Assembly (NCBI GenBank): GCA_946965045.2
Contig: OX337228.1
Span: 6,324,001 to 6,388,000, forward strand
DNA length: 64,000 bases
Direction of reading: 5' to 3'
Origin: Epithemia pelagica
Taxonomy: Eukaryota > Bacillariophyta > Bacillariophyceae > Surirellales > Surirellaceae
Both the position numbers and the translations under genes were made by a program. A model generated the notes under the pieces. The model ran no database searches. It was not told where the DNA came from and saw only the letters and a list, made by a program, of their open reading frames with translations. Shown here one piece after another: positions 37,248 to 48,206 of this stretch (position 1 is the first letter of the stretch; each line of letters starts with the position of its first letter).

Positions 37248-39263
37248 ATGGCAGATGAAAACCTCAACATCAGCATTGATGAAGCGTTGCTCCGGCCAGA
37301 ACAACTGAAACAGTTTTCTCCTGCCGAAAGACTTTCGGTGAAGATCTCGTCAACTCCGACAACCTCGTGCACTTCTCATGAAAGCTCCCCATCAATCAGC
37401 TCTAGAACAACTGAAACGGAGTTTGAAGAGTCTCACGTCTGCTATAGAGATCCACGAAATGACATTCTTTCAACGGGGGCGACCATTGCCAGTGTTCCCC
37501 TCGCTTCTCCTCGCAGACCTCGCTTAGATCGTCGATATGCTGCTCGCCTACCACCTTCTTTCCGGAAGCCTTCTCCACGTACTATGCCTCCTCCTCATAC
37601 AGAAGTGGATGAATTAACGCCTCCACCCGGTATTACAAGAGATCGTTCGATTTTCAGACCTACACCAATCCTCACCAACTTGGATGCGGATTCCAGCATT
37701 GACTTGGGGTCGTACGATGTTCCTACTGATAGAACTCTTTCAGAGACATCATTCTCTTCTGTGGGTAGACTAACTCCTCGCAGAATCACAACACGGTGTC
37801 CATCAGATACTGGGGTGTCGGACAGATACATCGCCAACCGTGCCACCTCAAATCTGAACATGAATTTATTTGAAGGAGCGTCTCGGAGAATGGACAGCCC
37901 TAGAGTACCGGGAACGGCAGTCAGTAATACGGAAGAAAGTGAGAGCCCTTCAAACTCAGTGTCTGGGTCAGGTTCCAGCTCTCAGCAAGGTTTTCTGAAC
38001 ACTCTTCTCCGTACGGAACTTCTCGGAGAAAATGAGAATGCACCCACTCCTTCGTCTTCTTCAAACGGCACTGCTAATAGCTCTTCGCGACCGCTACACA
38101 CAGCCGAGAGGGAGACAAACAATCTTCGCTTTACAAGTCCGCGACAGGCCTACCAAGCAAGCGTGTTTGATACTGCAGGTCCAACAGCGATCGTAAATTC
38201 TTTTAGTCTTTCCCCTGTCCGAAGTGCGGCCAGTCAAAGATTAATGGCTTCTCCACCGAAGCGGAAAAGAAGGATCTCCAAAGTACCTTTTAAAGTACTT
38301 GATGCACCAGCTCTACAAGATGATTTTTACTTGAATCTCGTCTCATGGAGCTCGCAGAATATCCTTGCCGTTGGCTTAGGATCCTGTGTCTACTTATGGA
38401 GTGCATGTACATCAAAGGTTACGAAACTTTGTGACTTGGAAGCCACTGAAGATGCCGTCACATCGGTGGCCTGGGCTCAGAGGGGAACGCATCTTGCCGT
38501 CGGAACAAATCGAGGGGAAGTGCAGCTATGGGATACGATCCAGTCCAAGAAAGTTCGATCAATGGCTGGCCATTCGTCTCGAGTAGGAGCCCTTGCGTGG
38601 ACTGGACCGGTTCTGGCAAGCGGTAGTCGCGATCGACTCATCTATCTACGTGATGTCCGAGTTCAGGCGTCGTACACAGACGTGCTATCTAACCATAAAC
38701 AAGAGGTGTGTGGATTGAAATGGTCTTTTGATGAACCTGCATTTTTGGCCTCTGGTGGAAATGACAACCACCTTCATGTTATTGATAGCCGTCATCCTTG
38801 CTCGCCAGTCCACAAGTTTACAGATCACACAGCCGCTGTCAAGGCAATAACCTGGTCTCCCCATCAGCATGGTCTTCTGGCTAGTGGGGGAGGGACAGCA
38901 GATCGGTGCATCCGGTTCTGGAACACCTTGAGTGGTGTTGGTCTAAACAAAATTGATACTGGAAGTCAAGTGTGCAACATCGCATGGTCTCTCAACTGCA
39001 ATGAGATTGTGAGCACACATGGATATTCCCTTCATCAGATTGTTGTTTGGCGATACCCCAGCATGACCAAGGTTACCACACTCACCGGACACACCTACCG
39101 TGTCCTATATTTGGCCATGTCCCCGGATGGCAGCACCATTGTGACGGGTGCTGGTGATGAAACGCTTCGATTTTGGCAGATCTTTCCGGGCCCTCGCTCT
39201 CGAGAGAAAGATGGTGCAGGTGGACTTCTCTTTCCGAAAACATTGGGTTCCGTCATTCGCTAA
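37248..39263 (+). CDS. FZR1: APC/C activator CDH1/Fizzy-related
   Basis: This is a 671-residue WD40 co-activator of the anaphase-promoting complex, which recruits D-box and KEN substrates for ubiquitination in late mitosis and G1. The APC/C contacts are all present: the C-box DRYIANR (residues 192-198), and the C-terminal Ile-Arg dipeptide (GSVIR at the very end). PFKVLDAPALQDDFYLNLVSWS opens the seven-blade propeller (about 345-650), with blade motifs such as VTSVAWAQRGTHLAVG, VGALAWTGPVLASGSRD and YRVLYLAMSPDGSTIVTGAGDETLRFW. The KVPFKVLDAP entry and the RIL-like region favour CDH1 over CDC20. The N-terminus before the C-box, about 190 residues and Ser/Thr/Pro-rich, is longer than usual and offers many S/T-P sites for CDK inhibition. 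Single exon. Confidence 0.94.
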   Translation: MADENLNISIDEALLRPEQLKQFSPAERLSVKISSTPTTSCTSHESSPSISSRTTETEFEESHVCYRDPRNDILSTGATIASVPLASPRRPRLDRRYAARLPPSFRKPSPRTMPPPHTEVDELTPPPGITRDRSIFRPTPILTNLDADSSIDLGSYDVPTDRTLSETSFSSVGRLTPRRITTRCPSDTGVSDRYIANRATSNLNMNLFEGASRRMDSPRVPGTAVSNTEESESPSNSVSGSGSSSQQGFLNTLLRTELLGENENAPTPSSSSNGTANSSSRPLHTAERETNNLRFTSPRQAYQASVFDTAGPTAIVNSFSLSPVRSAASQRLMASPPKRKRRISKVPFKVLDAPALQDDFYLNLVSWSSQNILAVGLGSCVYLWSACTSKVTKLCDLEATEDAVTSVAWAQRGTHLAVGTNRGEVQLWDTIQSKKVRSMAGHSSRVGALAWTGPVLASGSRDRLIYLRDVRVQASYTDVLSNHKQEVCGLKWSFDEPAFLASGGNDNHLHVIDSRHPCSPVHKFTDHTAAVKAITWSPHQHGLLASGGGTADRCIRFWNTLSGVGLNKIDTGSQVCNIAWSLNCNEIVSTHGYSLHQIVVWRYPSMTKVTTLTGHTYRVLYLAMSPDGSTIVTGAGDETLRFWQIFPGPRSREKDGAGGLLFPKTLGSVIR

Positions 39264-39524
39264 AAAGACTCATCGCACAAGACCACCTCACTACATTCAG
39301 TTCTTCATCCGCTAACGATGAAAAATAAATAGAAAGATGCTTTTATTCTCTTCCAGATTTTGTAGCTATGGGATGCACGACACATCTTCCTCTATATTCG
39401 TTGGATTCTGTGGCAGACCTTGCGTTGTTCGTTAACGATAGCTTGAGAGAGGCTACGAGGAGGGTAGCAAAGACAGTAGTACATAGTACATCATAGGAGT
39501 AGTATTAATACTTCCCGGTGTCGA

Positions 39525-39663
39525 GTCCTTTCAAGGAGGGACCGCCCGGCGCGGAGGGTAGAATGACGAGGAGGGCAATGGTCGAGGAGGGCGCACGCCT
39601 GACAAGAAAATTGCCCGTCGAGTCATTCTCCCGACAAGCCGGGCGCGCCCGACGCGAGAGGAC
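39525..39663. repeat. long interrupted hairpin
   Basis: Pairing arms from outside in are GTCCT (39525-39529) with AGGAC (39659-39663), CGCCCGGC (39543-39550) with GCCGGGCG (39638-39645), GAATGAC (39561-39567) with GTCATTC (39622-39628), and GGGCAAT (39573-39579) with ATTGCCC (39610-39616), around a 30-nt loop. The internal loops are nearly symmetric (10/9 and 5/5). A 12-bp direct repeat (G-A/T-CGAGGAGGGC) lies at 39565-39576 and 39581-39592. Confidence 0.7.
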
Positions 39664-39703
39664 GGCCAGACACAGGGAAGTAGTAAACTTACTCCCTATC
39701 AAG

Positions 39704-39861
39704 CTGTGTAGGTAGTGAGAAATTCCTAGAAGCCATGTCGCAAAGTGTCACACAAGTGTCGCACAAGTGTCACACACGAGAGGGAACCCGCGCGACTCAT
39801 TCCCGGTCGTACAAAAAATTCCTACTGTAGTATAAAAATGTGATACGAACTACCTACACAG
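39704..39861. repeat. 13-bp inverted repeats enclosing a triple 11-bp direct repeat
   Basis: CTGTGTAGGTAGT (39704-39716) and ACTACCTACACAG (39849-39861) are perfect inverted copies 132 bp apart. Between them lie AAGTGTCACAC, AAGTGTCGCAC and AAGTGTCACAC in direct succession (39743-39775). I see no clear target-site duplication outside the arms. Confidence 0.7.
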
Positions 39862-40324
39862 TCTGGTATGGAGTTAGAAGTACACGAACACGCCGGCGGC
39901 ACTCTTCCTACTCCTGGGAGAGTCAAGCTGTATCCAATCTCTGTGGAGTGTATACATGTGCCTTCGTGTACTGATAGGAATTACTGTGTCTCCCACCACC
40001 ATTGCCGCCAATCGTCCACATGAGATCCAAAAAACTTTTCACACACAAGAGAAAATCGCTCCGTGGTCCATCGTAGAAGCTCTGAAGGTTCCACTCACAA
40101 GTCAAAGGTCTTGATTTTTCTCTAAGTCCGCGATTTAACAAGGGACAGAGAGAGAGCGGAGAGTTCAGACTTGGAATATTTTCCTTTCAGAAATCATTGT
40201 CCTCGGTAGCCATCAAAATCCCTTCGACAAAAAGTGAGCAACAGAAAACCTGCATCCAATCGCTCCTCGTGAATCCCTCTTGAATTGACCTTTCCCATTT
40301 CAACAGAGACTTTTCCAGGCCATC

Positions 40325-41113
40325 ATGTCTGTTTCCAGCGATGATGCAGAGTTCACTGGTGGCGAGGAGGTATCCGATGGATCCCCTCGACGAAGATCCA
40401 GGAAAGAGATATCGTATGCCGAAGAAGACGATGAAGAGGACGACGAACAAGAAATGGAACCCGACGATGACGACAGCGACGATGACATTCCTCTTTCCCA
40501 ATTAGCAGGGAAGAAGCAATCATCCTCCAATGGATCAACCAAGAATGGTCAAAAGAAAAAGGCTGCACCTGCAAAGAAAAAGACAAAAGCAGCAGCATCA
40601 CCTAAAAGACCTCCTCAAACAAGCAGTTCCAGCACCAGTGCTGCTTCTAGCAAGAAGTATGACTATCCTTCTGCGGCTCTATACCAAACAGAATGCGACA
40701 AAGGTCTGTTGATTCAACGACTCCTTTGTCGGTGGTGGTACGCTTATGAATGGCCCACCAATGCAAGGACAGAACCCCCACCAAACTATGATAGACTGGA
40801 TGGGTTTCCAGGGGTGTTTGTTTGTACTTCAGGGGATAACGTGGGGCATATATTGGATACTCGAGACAACTCTACAAGACCTTGCTTTCGTACGTTTGCT
40901 CGCAAATCAAGTGCTGAAGTCAAAGACCTGCTGCTCAAGGCAATCGATGCTCAACTGGGCGTCCTAGAAAACCAGCAGCATGCCCATGACACCACGAGTG
41001 TACAAAAGGAACTGAAAGATATGCGGAAATGGGCCAACAGGATAAATCCTCAAAAGGCTGACAAGGAGGCCAATAAGGTCCTCAAAGCATCTGGTCTTAA
41101 GCTGGATAGTTAG
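40325..41113 (+). CDS. unknown acidic/basic nuclear-type protein
   Basis: I do not recognise this 262-residue protein. The first roughly 60 residues are very acidic (EEDDEEDDEQEMEPDDDD), and residues about 60-100 are Lys/Ala/Ser-rich with nuclear-localisation-like KKKAAPAKKKTKAAASPKR. The rest looks folded: YPSAALYQTECDKGLL and LLCRWWYAYEWP, then PNYDRLDGFPGVFVCTSG, DNVGHILDTRD and RPCFRTFARKSSAEVKDLL, and a C-terminal helical region with Lys and Gln. The aromatic, Cys-containing core suggests a conserved small domain found in algae, but I cannot name it. The acidic-plus-basic arrangement fits a chromatin or nucleolar protein. Single exon, ATG at 40325. Its upstream region contains the 39.5-39.9 kb repeat cluster. 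Confidence 0.75.
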   Translation: MSVSSDDAEFTGGEEVSDGSPRRRSRKEISYAEEDDEEDDEQEMEPDDDDSDDDIPLSQLAGKKQSSSNGSTKNGQKKKAAPAKKKTKAAASPKRPPQTSSSSTSAASSKKYDYPSAALYQTECDKGLLIQRLLCRWWYAYEWPTNARTEPPPNYDRLDGFPGVFVCTSGDNVGHILDTRDNSTRPCFRTFARKSSAEVKDLLLKAIDAQLGVLENQQHAHDTTSVQKELKDMRKWANRINPQKADKEANKVLKASGLKLDS

Positions 41114-41290
41114 TTCAGTCAGGGGGCTCTTGTGACGCAATACTCTCTCTTTGCCGACAAGGCTATGCAAAAGAATAGTTAGCGCACTTTTGAAACAAAA
41201 TCTTTGGGGTACCACTTATTCCTTTTCGTAGGTAAAGGTATAACAACCTGACGTACAGCTCGATCGCATTCTCGACAACACAGGAGAAGT

Positions 41291-44200
41291 CTACCCGCCA
41301 AAACGCAGTCCTCGCTGTGATACTTCCTCTTCTCTGCGAATGTCAGGGCGAAGTCTATTCCGCATTCCAATCAACGCATACGAAAGGGCTTCAGCAGCGC
41401 CACTAGCCGGAGCTGTTATCGCCACTGGAATGCCCCGAACAACGCTAGACACCAAACCAGTGGTGCCGTTTCGTTGGTACTCGCGGTAAGGAATGACAAT
41501 GATCTTCGTATTTGCTGCTTGGAAGCCTCGTGAAAGGCTTTCGACAATATGCGTTGCGGTATCCTGCACTCCTGCAGGTATTTCTGGTGGTCTGGAAGGC
41601 AACAAATGTTGACCGCCACCTGCAGACGCGACTGCTTCGGCAACCTCGGAAGAGAGCGTGAATGCTTCATATGCAACTGCTCGGCCAAAAGACGCAGCAC
41701 CAGCACGGAAAGCCTTCTCAACATCACCCCTTTCTTTCATTGCCTCCCACGGAAGAAGCACCATATCAGAGAAGCCTTCTCCCAGGGTTGCGAGTGGCTC
41801 AAATGGTTTTGCATTGGTAAGAAATTTCATCAGTTGTGTCGAACTGACGTACTGAATCCACTTTGGTACAAGAATTGACAACACACCACCAAAGCCAACG
41901 GCGTCAACAATCTCAACCTGCTGCAAAGTGAGTACAAGACCTTCTAGCGGACTGAGATTCAAAAGCTCCACGATTTGGCCGTTATACAAAGCACCCTGGT
42001 CAAGCTTTTCGGGTTTGTAGTTGACTTTCAGCTGTAACGGTTTGGAGATGAACTTTCGAAAAATAGGAGGTGGAACTGAGTGTAAACCAGATGGTAGACT
42101 GGCATTCTCAGCCTTTTCTTTCGGAGTGTCCGATGCAAAGAACGCACAAAGGAAGCGGATTGCTCGCTGGTCGAGAAAACAACGTAGTGGCAAGAATTTT
42201 ATCGCAGCTTCACATTGGTCGTTCAGAAGTTCGCCTTCAGGGCTTACCCGGGTATCTGCACACCAAGTAACCATCTAGATTCCGCATGAAAACAAAAATG
42301 AGTACATGGCAGAGGGACCAGGACAATTCTCCTGTCAGATCTTACCTTCATCGCAAATAGACCGTCAGCACTGTTTCGGGGGTGTAGTGTGTCGTTGAAC
42401 CATTCCCCTACCATTTTGATCGGCTTGTTGCCACTCACGGTTTCGGCGAGGAAAAAATCTTTTGCCTTAAGGTCTAAGCAAGAGACAAGTCGGTGTGCAT
42501 CTGAAGATTCGAACGAATCTGTTCTCAATTGAACTCCTGATACTGAGAACTGAACATATTTGTCAGTTCGACGCGATAAACGACGAAGTTCTGCCTGCTC
42601 CTTCAAGCTAGATCCCTGTTCTTCGGGTAAAGGAAGGTCTGAAAAAGTGGCAGCAGGCTTTTGGCCAGCAAGTAGACCGGCCATCAGATTAGCTTTTCGC
42701 TCGGCCGATTTTGTTTGTCGATCCGATGTGGATACAGGTTGCTTCTCCCGTTCACTTTTTGCCTGTTCCTCTTTCAGATGATCGAGATCAATTAGAAAAC
42801 TCCCTTTTCGGGGTGCATCACGTAGTGTCTCGGGTAGACTTTCAGGATAATCGTAACCATCAAAAAGCCGAATTTTCAGCGATAGATCCGACACTGTGAC
42901 TCTGTTTTGGACAGCGGGAGGCGTTGATCCACCAGCATACTTTCCAGCATCCATGTCACCATCTGCTAGCGGGTCAGACGTTGGTTGAAGAGGAAAATGA
43001 TGGTGAATGAGTCGAAAAGCATTCGCCGGTTGTTTGGTGGGCGAATCTATAACATCGCTACCAGTCCGGAAAATTCTTGCTTCTGGTGGGCCAGTTCCAC
43101 GCCCATCGTTGGTGTTTTCTGTGCCGTACCACCTAGCTGCTTGTTCGTCACCTGGCGGGATACCAGAATGAACGCTTTCATCTTGGTGAATTGTTGTCCA
43201 GTCGTATCCATCCAACAAAAAGCTTGCTTCAGATTCCTGAGACGACACAGTTTCTACACATGGTATTCTAGAAGGTTTGTTTCCAGAATCGTCATTTGTA
43301 GTTGAAAATGCACCGCGAGACGAAGGGTCTGCTTGATCATGAGGCAACGGATCGTAGTACGTTTCTTCTGATTCATTTCCTTTCATTAGCCCTTCAAGCG
43401 TGCTGTCGTCTATAGCACAGGCTTCCGCGGATAGTTCACCAATTGAGTCCAAGAGAACAGCAAAAGAGTCCTTGCAAGCTAACAAATTCACCTCTCCGAC
43501 AGTCAGCGCCATATGAAATCGGGGAAGAGAGGTTTTCCTCCGAGAAGAGGAATTGACCGTAAAAATCCCATCCAAACAGTCCAGCATTAGAATCCTTCGA
43601 AAGTTCATCTGTCTTTGTATCTCTTCAGCTGAAAGACTGACTGTGAGTGGTATGTCCTCCATCTGTTCCTCCGCATCGATGAGCTTGGAATTCTCAAAAG
43701 AGTATGGGTACCTTGTGTTGCATAAACACGTAGAAAAATCTCCCACAGAAAGCTTCGCAGCTTGTAAGGAGGGAGACGGTGTTATTAAATTGCATGAAAG
43801 ACGAATCTCTCCGAATCGAAGAAATGCCCTTGCTGGAGTAGGCCATCTACGAGGTGTCGTGTAGTCGACGTTGACGTCGGCCAAACATATGAAAACCTTT
43901 GTCATTGATGCACGCTTGGAGTCCAGAACCTTCTCCTCTTCCGCTCCCTCGCTGGTAATGGTGCCAATAACACGTTCACGGAGTATAGTTAACATATTCA
44001 AGAACCCTTGGAGCGACTTTGAATCATAATCGAACCGGTATGTAAGATCATATATGGTCATGTAAACACTGCTCGGAGAGACAGCATCGGAAACTCCCGA
44101 CATTCCCACAAGATCCAGAAGAAACGCTGGACTTTCGTGTGAAATGGGAGTAAAGATGTACGACCTGTGCAAGAGCGGGATGATTTTTGTTTTCGATGTA

Positions 44201-47200
44201 ATCGACAAACGTCGTCGGACACTATCAGCTCGGTCCTCCGAAGTCAATCGATTATAAAAGGTGGGTTCCAACCTGTCCAAGAGACCTTGAACGTCATGAA
44301 ATCCCACATCGTGTAGGAGCGTCCGGACATGCTGAGGGAGGCCCCCTTGAAGTAGGACATTGGCTCGCACACCGCCAAGCTTCAACAAGTACGAATGTGT
44401 AAGAGAGTATTCGGGTGTGTTGTTTGACTCGTATGGTTTTTCATGCAGCGCGATAGAAACTTTTTCAAAAGCAACGGATATAGACATCGTCGAATGCGAT
44501 GAGGACACGTCATCCTTGTTGTCGTTTGGTCTTTTTCCAGCAGATGGTAGAGATTGGAGAATTTCCACAAGCGTTCCTATTTCATCGACCGACAAGTCTA
44601 CTGTCACGTGCGGAATGCTCAGCTCCAAAGACATTTGTGCCAATGATACGGCTTCCATCATTTTGGGTTGGGGATCCGGGCCTCGCAGTTCACTACGTGA
44701 AGCGATTCGAAAGTCATCATCGTCGTCGTCCTCCTGTCTCGCCTTGAAGGAGGAAATAGGGGGAGCTTGCGGGACGACTTGTGCCACATTGATTCCGTTT
44801 TCTAATGGATCATGGGAGGATAGTTTCAACCTTCCGGTTGTTCTGTTCCCCGTCAAGGCAATGATATCAAACAACCGGTGACCACCAGCGGTATCGGAAT
44901 GTAAGTAAGCGTAGCCAAGAATATGTTGAAAACTCAAGGTCAAGCCATCTCCACCGGACGGATCCTCCACCGTATCGTGTGTCTGGACCCGTAGTCTCTC
45001 TATTCTCACACCCATTGCAGACTGAGAAAGGAATGAATGACGATCGACGGAGTAGACCCCTGGACGAGCAAAGAAGGAAGACCAGGCAGTTGGAGAAACG
45101 TGATCCACCGGCATGACAATATCCAAGTGAGGACAGGAGGCCGTGAGGCGCAATCGAGGCTTAGACTTTGTGTGATGTTCCGCTGTTGGTTCCATGGTTG
45201 AAACGTGCTCCTTTTGGCCCTTTACTGATCCAAGTCCTTGTGACACAAAGGAGGAAATTCTGTGCACAATCAATGGAGGAAATTTCAAGACAAAGGGCTC
45301 CACATCAATATCCACTTTGAGTTCGTCGGCCTGTGGTTCTGGACAGGATCGAATGGCACTGACCGAGATACACGGTGCATGCAAGAGAATCCCCTCATCG
45401 TCATTGTCGCCTCCATCCTGGGTATCCTCCACATTGGTTTCCAGCAGGGGGAATGCCAAGATACTGCTAATGACGGTTCGTGTTGGTTGAAAGGCATCTT
45501 GCCGTCCTTCTTCAATTTCTAAGTGAGATACGCTGAGAGTATGGCAGGACTGGGTCGACGACAGTGTGGACGACCATTGAGCCTCCGAGACGGTCGCTAA
45601 AATGTAATCCTGTTGGTAATAGGCCACTTTGGCACTTGCCGCATGCAAGTGACATTGGAGCTTGGTGTGAATCATGTCGTTTTGGTTCTGCTGGTTTTGT
45701 GCAGCGGCTTGGGATTTGGAGAGCAGGGTGGAATATCGATAAAAGCTTTGATCGTTGGCATCAAAAAAGGCATCAAAGGTAAGAACATCTCCCTCTTGTT
45801 GTGTCGATGTATCAGGAATGAGCAAGCCTCCTCGAACTTCTCGTCGTTCGGCATGTCGTCGGGCTTCATTGTATTGTTCTAGAATAATGCTTTCAATGGC
45901 TTTGTGATCCTCCGATTCGTTGGCGAATCGAACCGACGACTGGGCCAGGTTGGACGAGGAAGCGCTGACAAAAGGATCGTTCCCCTTCTCTTCCACAATC
46001 GGCGACTTGGCATGTTTCATGCGATTGGTGGGGGCGCTGTGGTTCTGCGGCAAATATTCCAGGATATTTGATAGGCATTGAAGGGATTCTGTATCGACGT
46101 AGATATTTAATTTGTGACCCAGAAACACTTGTATATCCTGTTGCAGGGAGGATGAATCTGCCACAGATGGCTGCGAATTGTTCTTCTTGTTGTTGTTGTT
46201 GGCTTGGTATTCAATCACACGCATGCCCAGTTGAGTCTGGCCTTCCAACAAGACCAGGGTCGTTGTGGTGGTGGTGGCGCCCGCGGATGAGACAAGGGCC
46301 AGGGAAATTCGGGTCAAGGTACACGTCTTGTGCATCACGGTTGCATACGAGGAAGACTGGGATGGTTGAAGGAGTTTGGATGACACTGCCGACCCGGCGT
46401 GTCCACCGACAGCTGATGCATGTTGTACATTCGCCTGCCGTTCCATGGCAGTAGACGAAGCAGGCTTGTCGGCATCGTGATAAGAGATTGATGCAACGTG
46501 CATCTCCAAGTATGGTTGATGGTTGGACGAATACATGTCACTTGTTGGATCCTCTTGAGGATGAGGATTGCTGCAATGAGTTTGGAGTCGAATCGTCAAG
46601 TTCTGAAGATCGACACTGAGCCTTAAGGCTGCCAAGGCTGCTTCGAGGTATGATGACAAGAGATTTTTGGCCGTGGAGGTAAAGGTGGACGTTGGTTCAT
46701 TGTTATGGCCGTGCTCCTCCATGGCTTGTGAGGATGGTCCCTGGGTAGGAGAGTCCTCCTCCTTCAGTGCTGCTTCACCGTCCATGGTATTGTCGTCGTC
46801 GTCGACGTCTGTGTCGTTGTCCGTGCGAGGTTCCACGTGAATCACCACTCCTTCAATGACAACCCGAGCCAGGAGGGATAGTTTGGTGGTTCCTCCTCCA
46901 TCGCCAGAACTCAACCCCACCGCTTGCCAGGCCAGACTTGTCAAGGTAGAGGTGTGTGCTGCTTCGGATTCTTGTTGTTGTTCTGGAAACGTCGTACCTG
47001 GATCCGACTCGTGTTGTTGCTGTTGTTGCAGGGAGAGGGAGATGGAAAGTCGTTGAACCGTCGCTTGTCGAATGGTCCATTCTTGTAGCAAAGGATGCTT
47101 AGACAGCAATTGCTGCGTAATGTGTTGGGTGTTGAGATGAATGTCTTTGAGGACCAAGGTACCTTGTTGCAAAGAAACTTCAATCGTTTGATGCAACTGA

Positions 47201-47280
47201 TGCAAGGAGTCGTCGTCCAACCAAGGACCGAGGACACGGCTCAACAAAAAGGCATACAAACGATCTTTCCATGGAATCAT
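41291..47280 (-). CDS. ATG2: autophagy lipid-transfer protein ATG2 (two exons)
   Basis: I join 47280-42346 and 42274-41291 (71-bp GT-AG intron, phase 0), giving 1972 residues. ATG2 is a rod-shaped protein that bridges the ER and the growing isolation membrane and moves phospholipid for autophagosome growth. The N-terminus is a chorein domain (MIPWKDRLYAFLLSRVLGPWL, then LQQGTLVLKDIHLN; about 1-110). The C-terminal exon holds the ATG2-specific domain: FLPLRCFLDQRAIRFLCAFF, PLEGLVLTLQQVEI, GFSDMVLLPWEAMKERGDVE, GAASFGRAVAYEAF and ALIGMRNRLRPDIRREEE, which separates ATG2 from VPS13. The middle is largely beta with low-complexity insertions (Gln, His, Thr runs) and acidic loops. The chain length fits the family (about 1600-2000). 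ATG4 is encoded about 31 kb away in the same window. Confidence 0.93.
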
Positions 47281-48206
47281 GTCGTCACTGCAAGGGTCTT
47301 TTTGGCATGTGTGTGTGTGGCTTGGAACCCTTTGCGATTTGATTGTCTATACCTTTGACAGGTCTCACTGTTCTTCTCGTCTACCTAGTAGAGCAAGTGA
47401 GAGTCGATTTTCCAAGACACACAACTGACGACGACACGACAGAGGTTGCATCCAAACAATCGTCAATGTTCTCCACTCTAGAGCTAGTAGACAACCAAAC
47501 AAGGCAATGATTGAAACACACCACAAGTCCTGTCTCTCACACTCGAACAGAATCGGAACGAATGAATGAAAGGAAGGTTGATGGTGTGTCAAGGTGTCGA
47601 TGAATAAAAGAAAGAATTTCGGGGGAACACGAAAAAAAGTCGTGTGTCGTGTCCACGCGTTTGGGTTTGGGCGAGTGGGGGGGACGATGATTCGATTACG
47701 AGGGTCGAATTTCCGTTCACGGAAAAATCCGCGAGACTCCCGGAACCATCTGAGCGATCCATATGCGACCAATATGATCATTCTCGCTGACAGGTCGCCT
47801 GCCATGTAGTGGACCGGCGTTGTGGAACGAGAAAGTGCTGCCACTAACTCTCTCTATTATGGACTTTTGAGTACCGAGGTCTGCTTTGCTTGCTACTCAA
47901 TATATTTAATAATAGTGTGAATGCATTCTTGTTCATTAGACCATGCCCTGCAACTGTTGAACGGTTGTCGATCAACAGAGTCTTCTTCTCTCGTTCTGTT
48001 GAATGCTTTCTGGCAATCGACAAAGGCCCTCCTTGTCTTGCCGCCCCATCACACCGCATCGAGACGAACGCCCTTCCCTCGGAAAACATTGAATCCGTTT
48101 GATAGCCTCTCCATTTCAATCTTTTGTTGGTTGTGCTGAATTGATTCCGTGCGATCCAACTTTGTTTGGTGATTGGTCCGCACATACTACTTACCATAAA
48201 TAAAAT
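47281..48206. other. head-to-head promoter region, 0.9 kb
   Basis: This spacer lies between ATG2 (minus) and the DDT/PHD gene (plus). It has a TG run near 47308 and an AT-rich patch at 47898-47912. Open frames here (47365-47844 and 47844-48422, both minus) lack recognisable features. I call no gene. Confidence 0.5.

Larger units (their letters stand above)
39264..40324. other. intergenic region rich in inverted and direct repeats
   Basis: This 1.06-kb spacer lies between FZR1 and the next plus-strand gene. The first part is FZR1 3' flank. It holds a perfect 12-bp palindrome AGTATTAATACT (39501-39512), TAGGAGTA (39494-39501), a GC-rich interrupted hairpin (39525-39663), a 13-bp inverted repeat pair (39704-39861) enclosing three 11-bp direct repeats, and TATAAAA near 39831. 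I see no open frame worth calling. Confidence 0.65.

Noticed and set aside
41291-42274. Separate gene starting at ATG 42274
   Set aside because: That ATG follows a splice acceptor; joining to 42346 in phase continues ATG2, whose C-terminal domain is on this exon.
8788-47280. ATG4 and ATG2 as an autophagy gene cluster
   Set aside because: They are about 31 kb apart with more than ten unrelated genes between them, each with its own promoter region.
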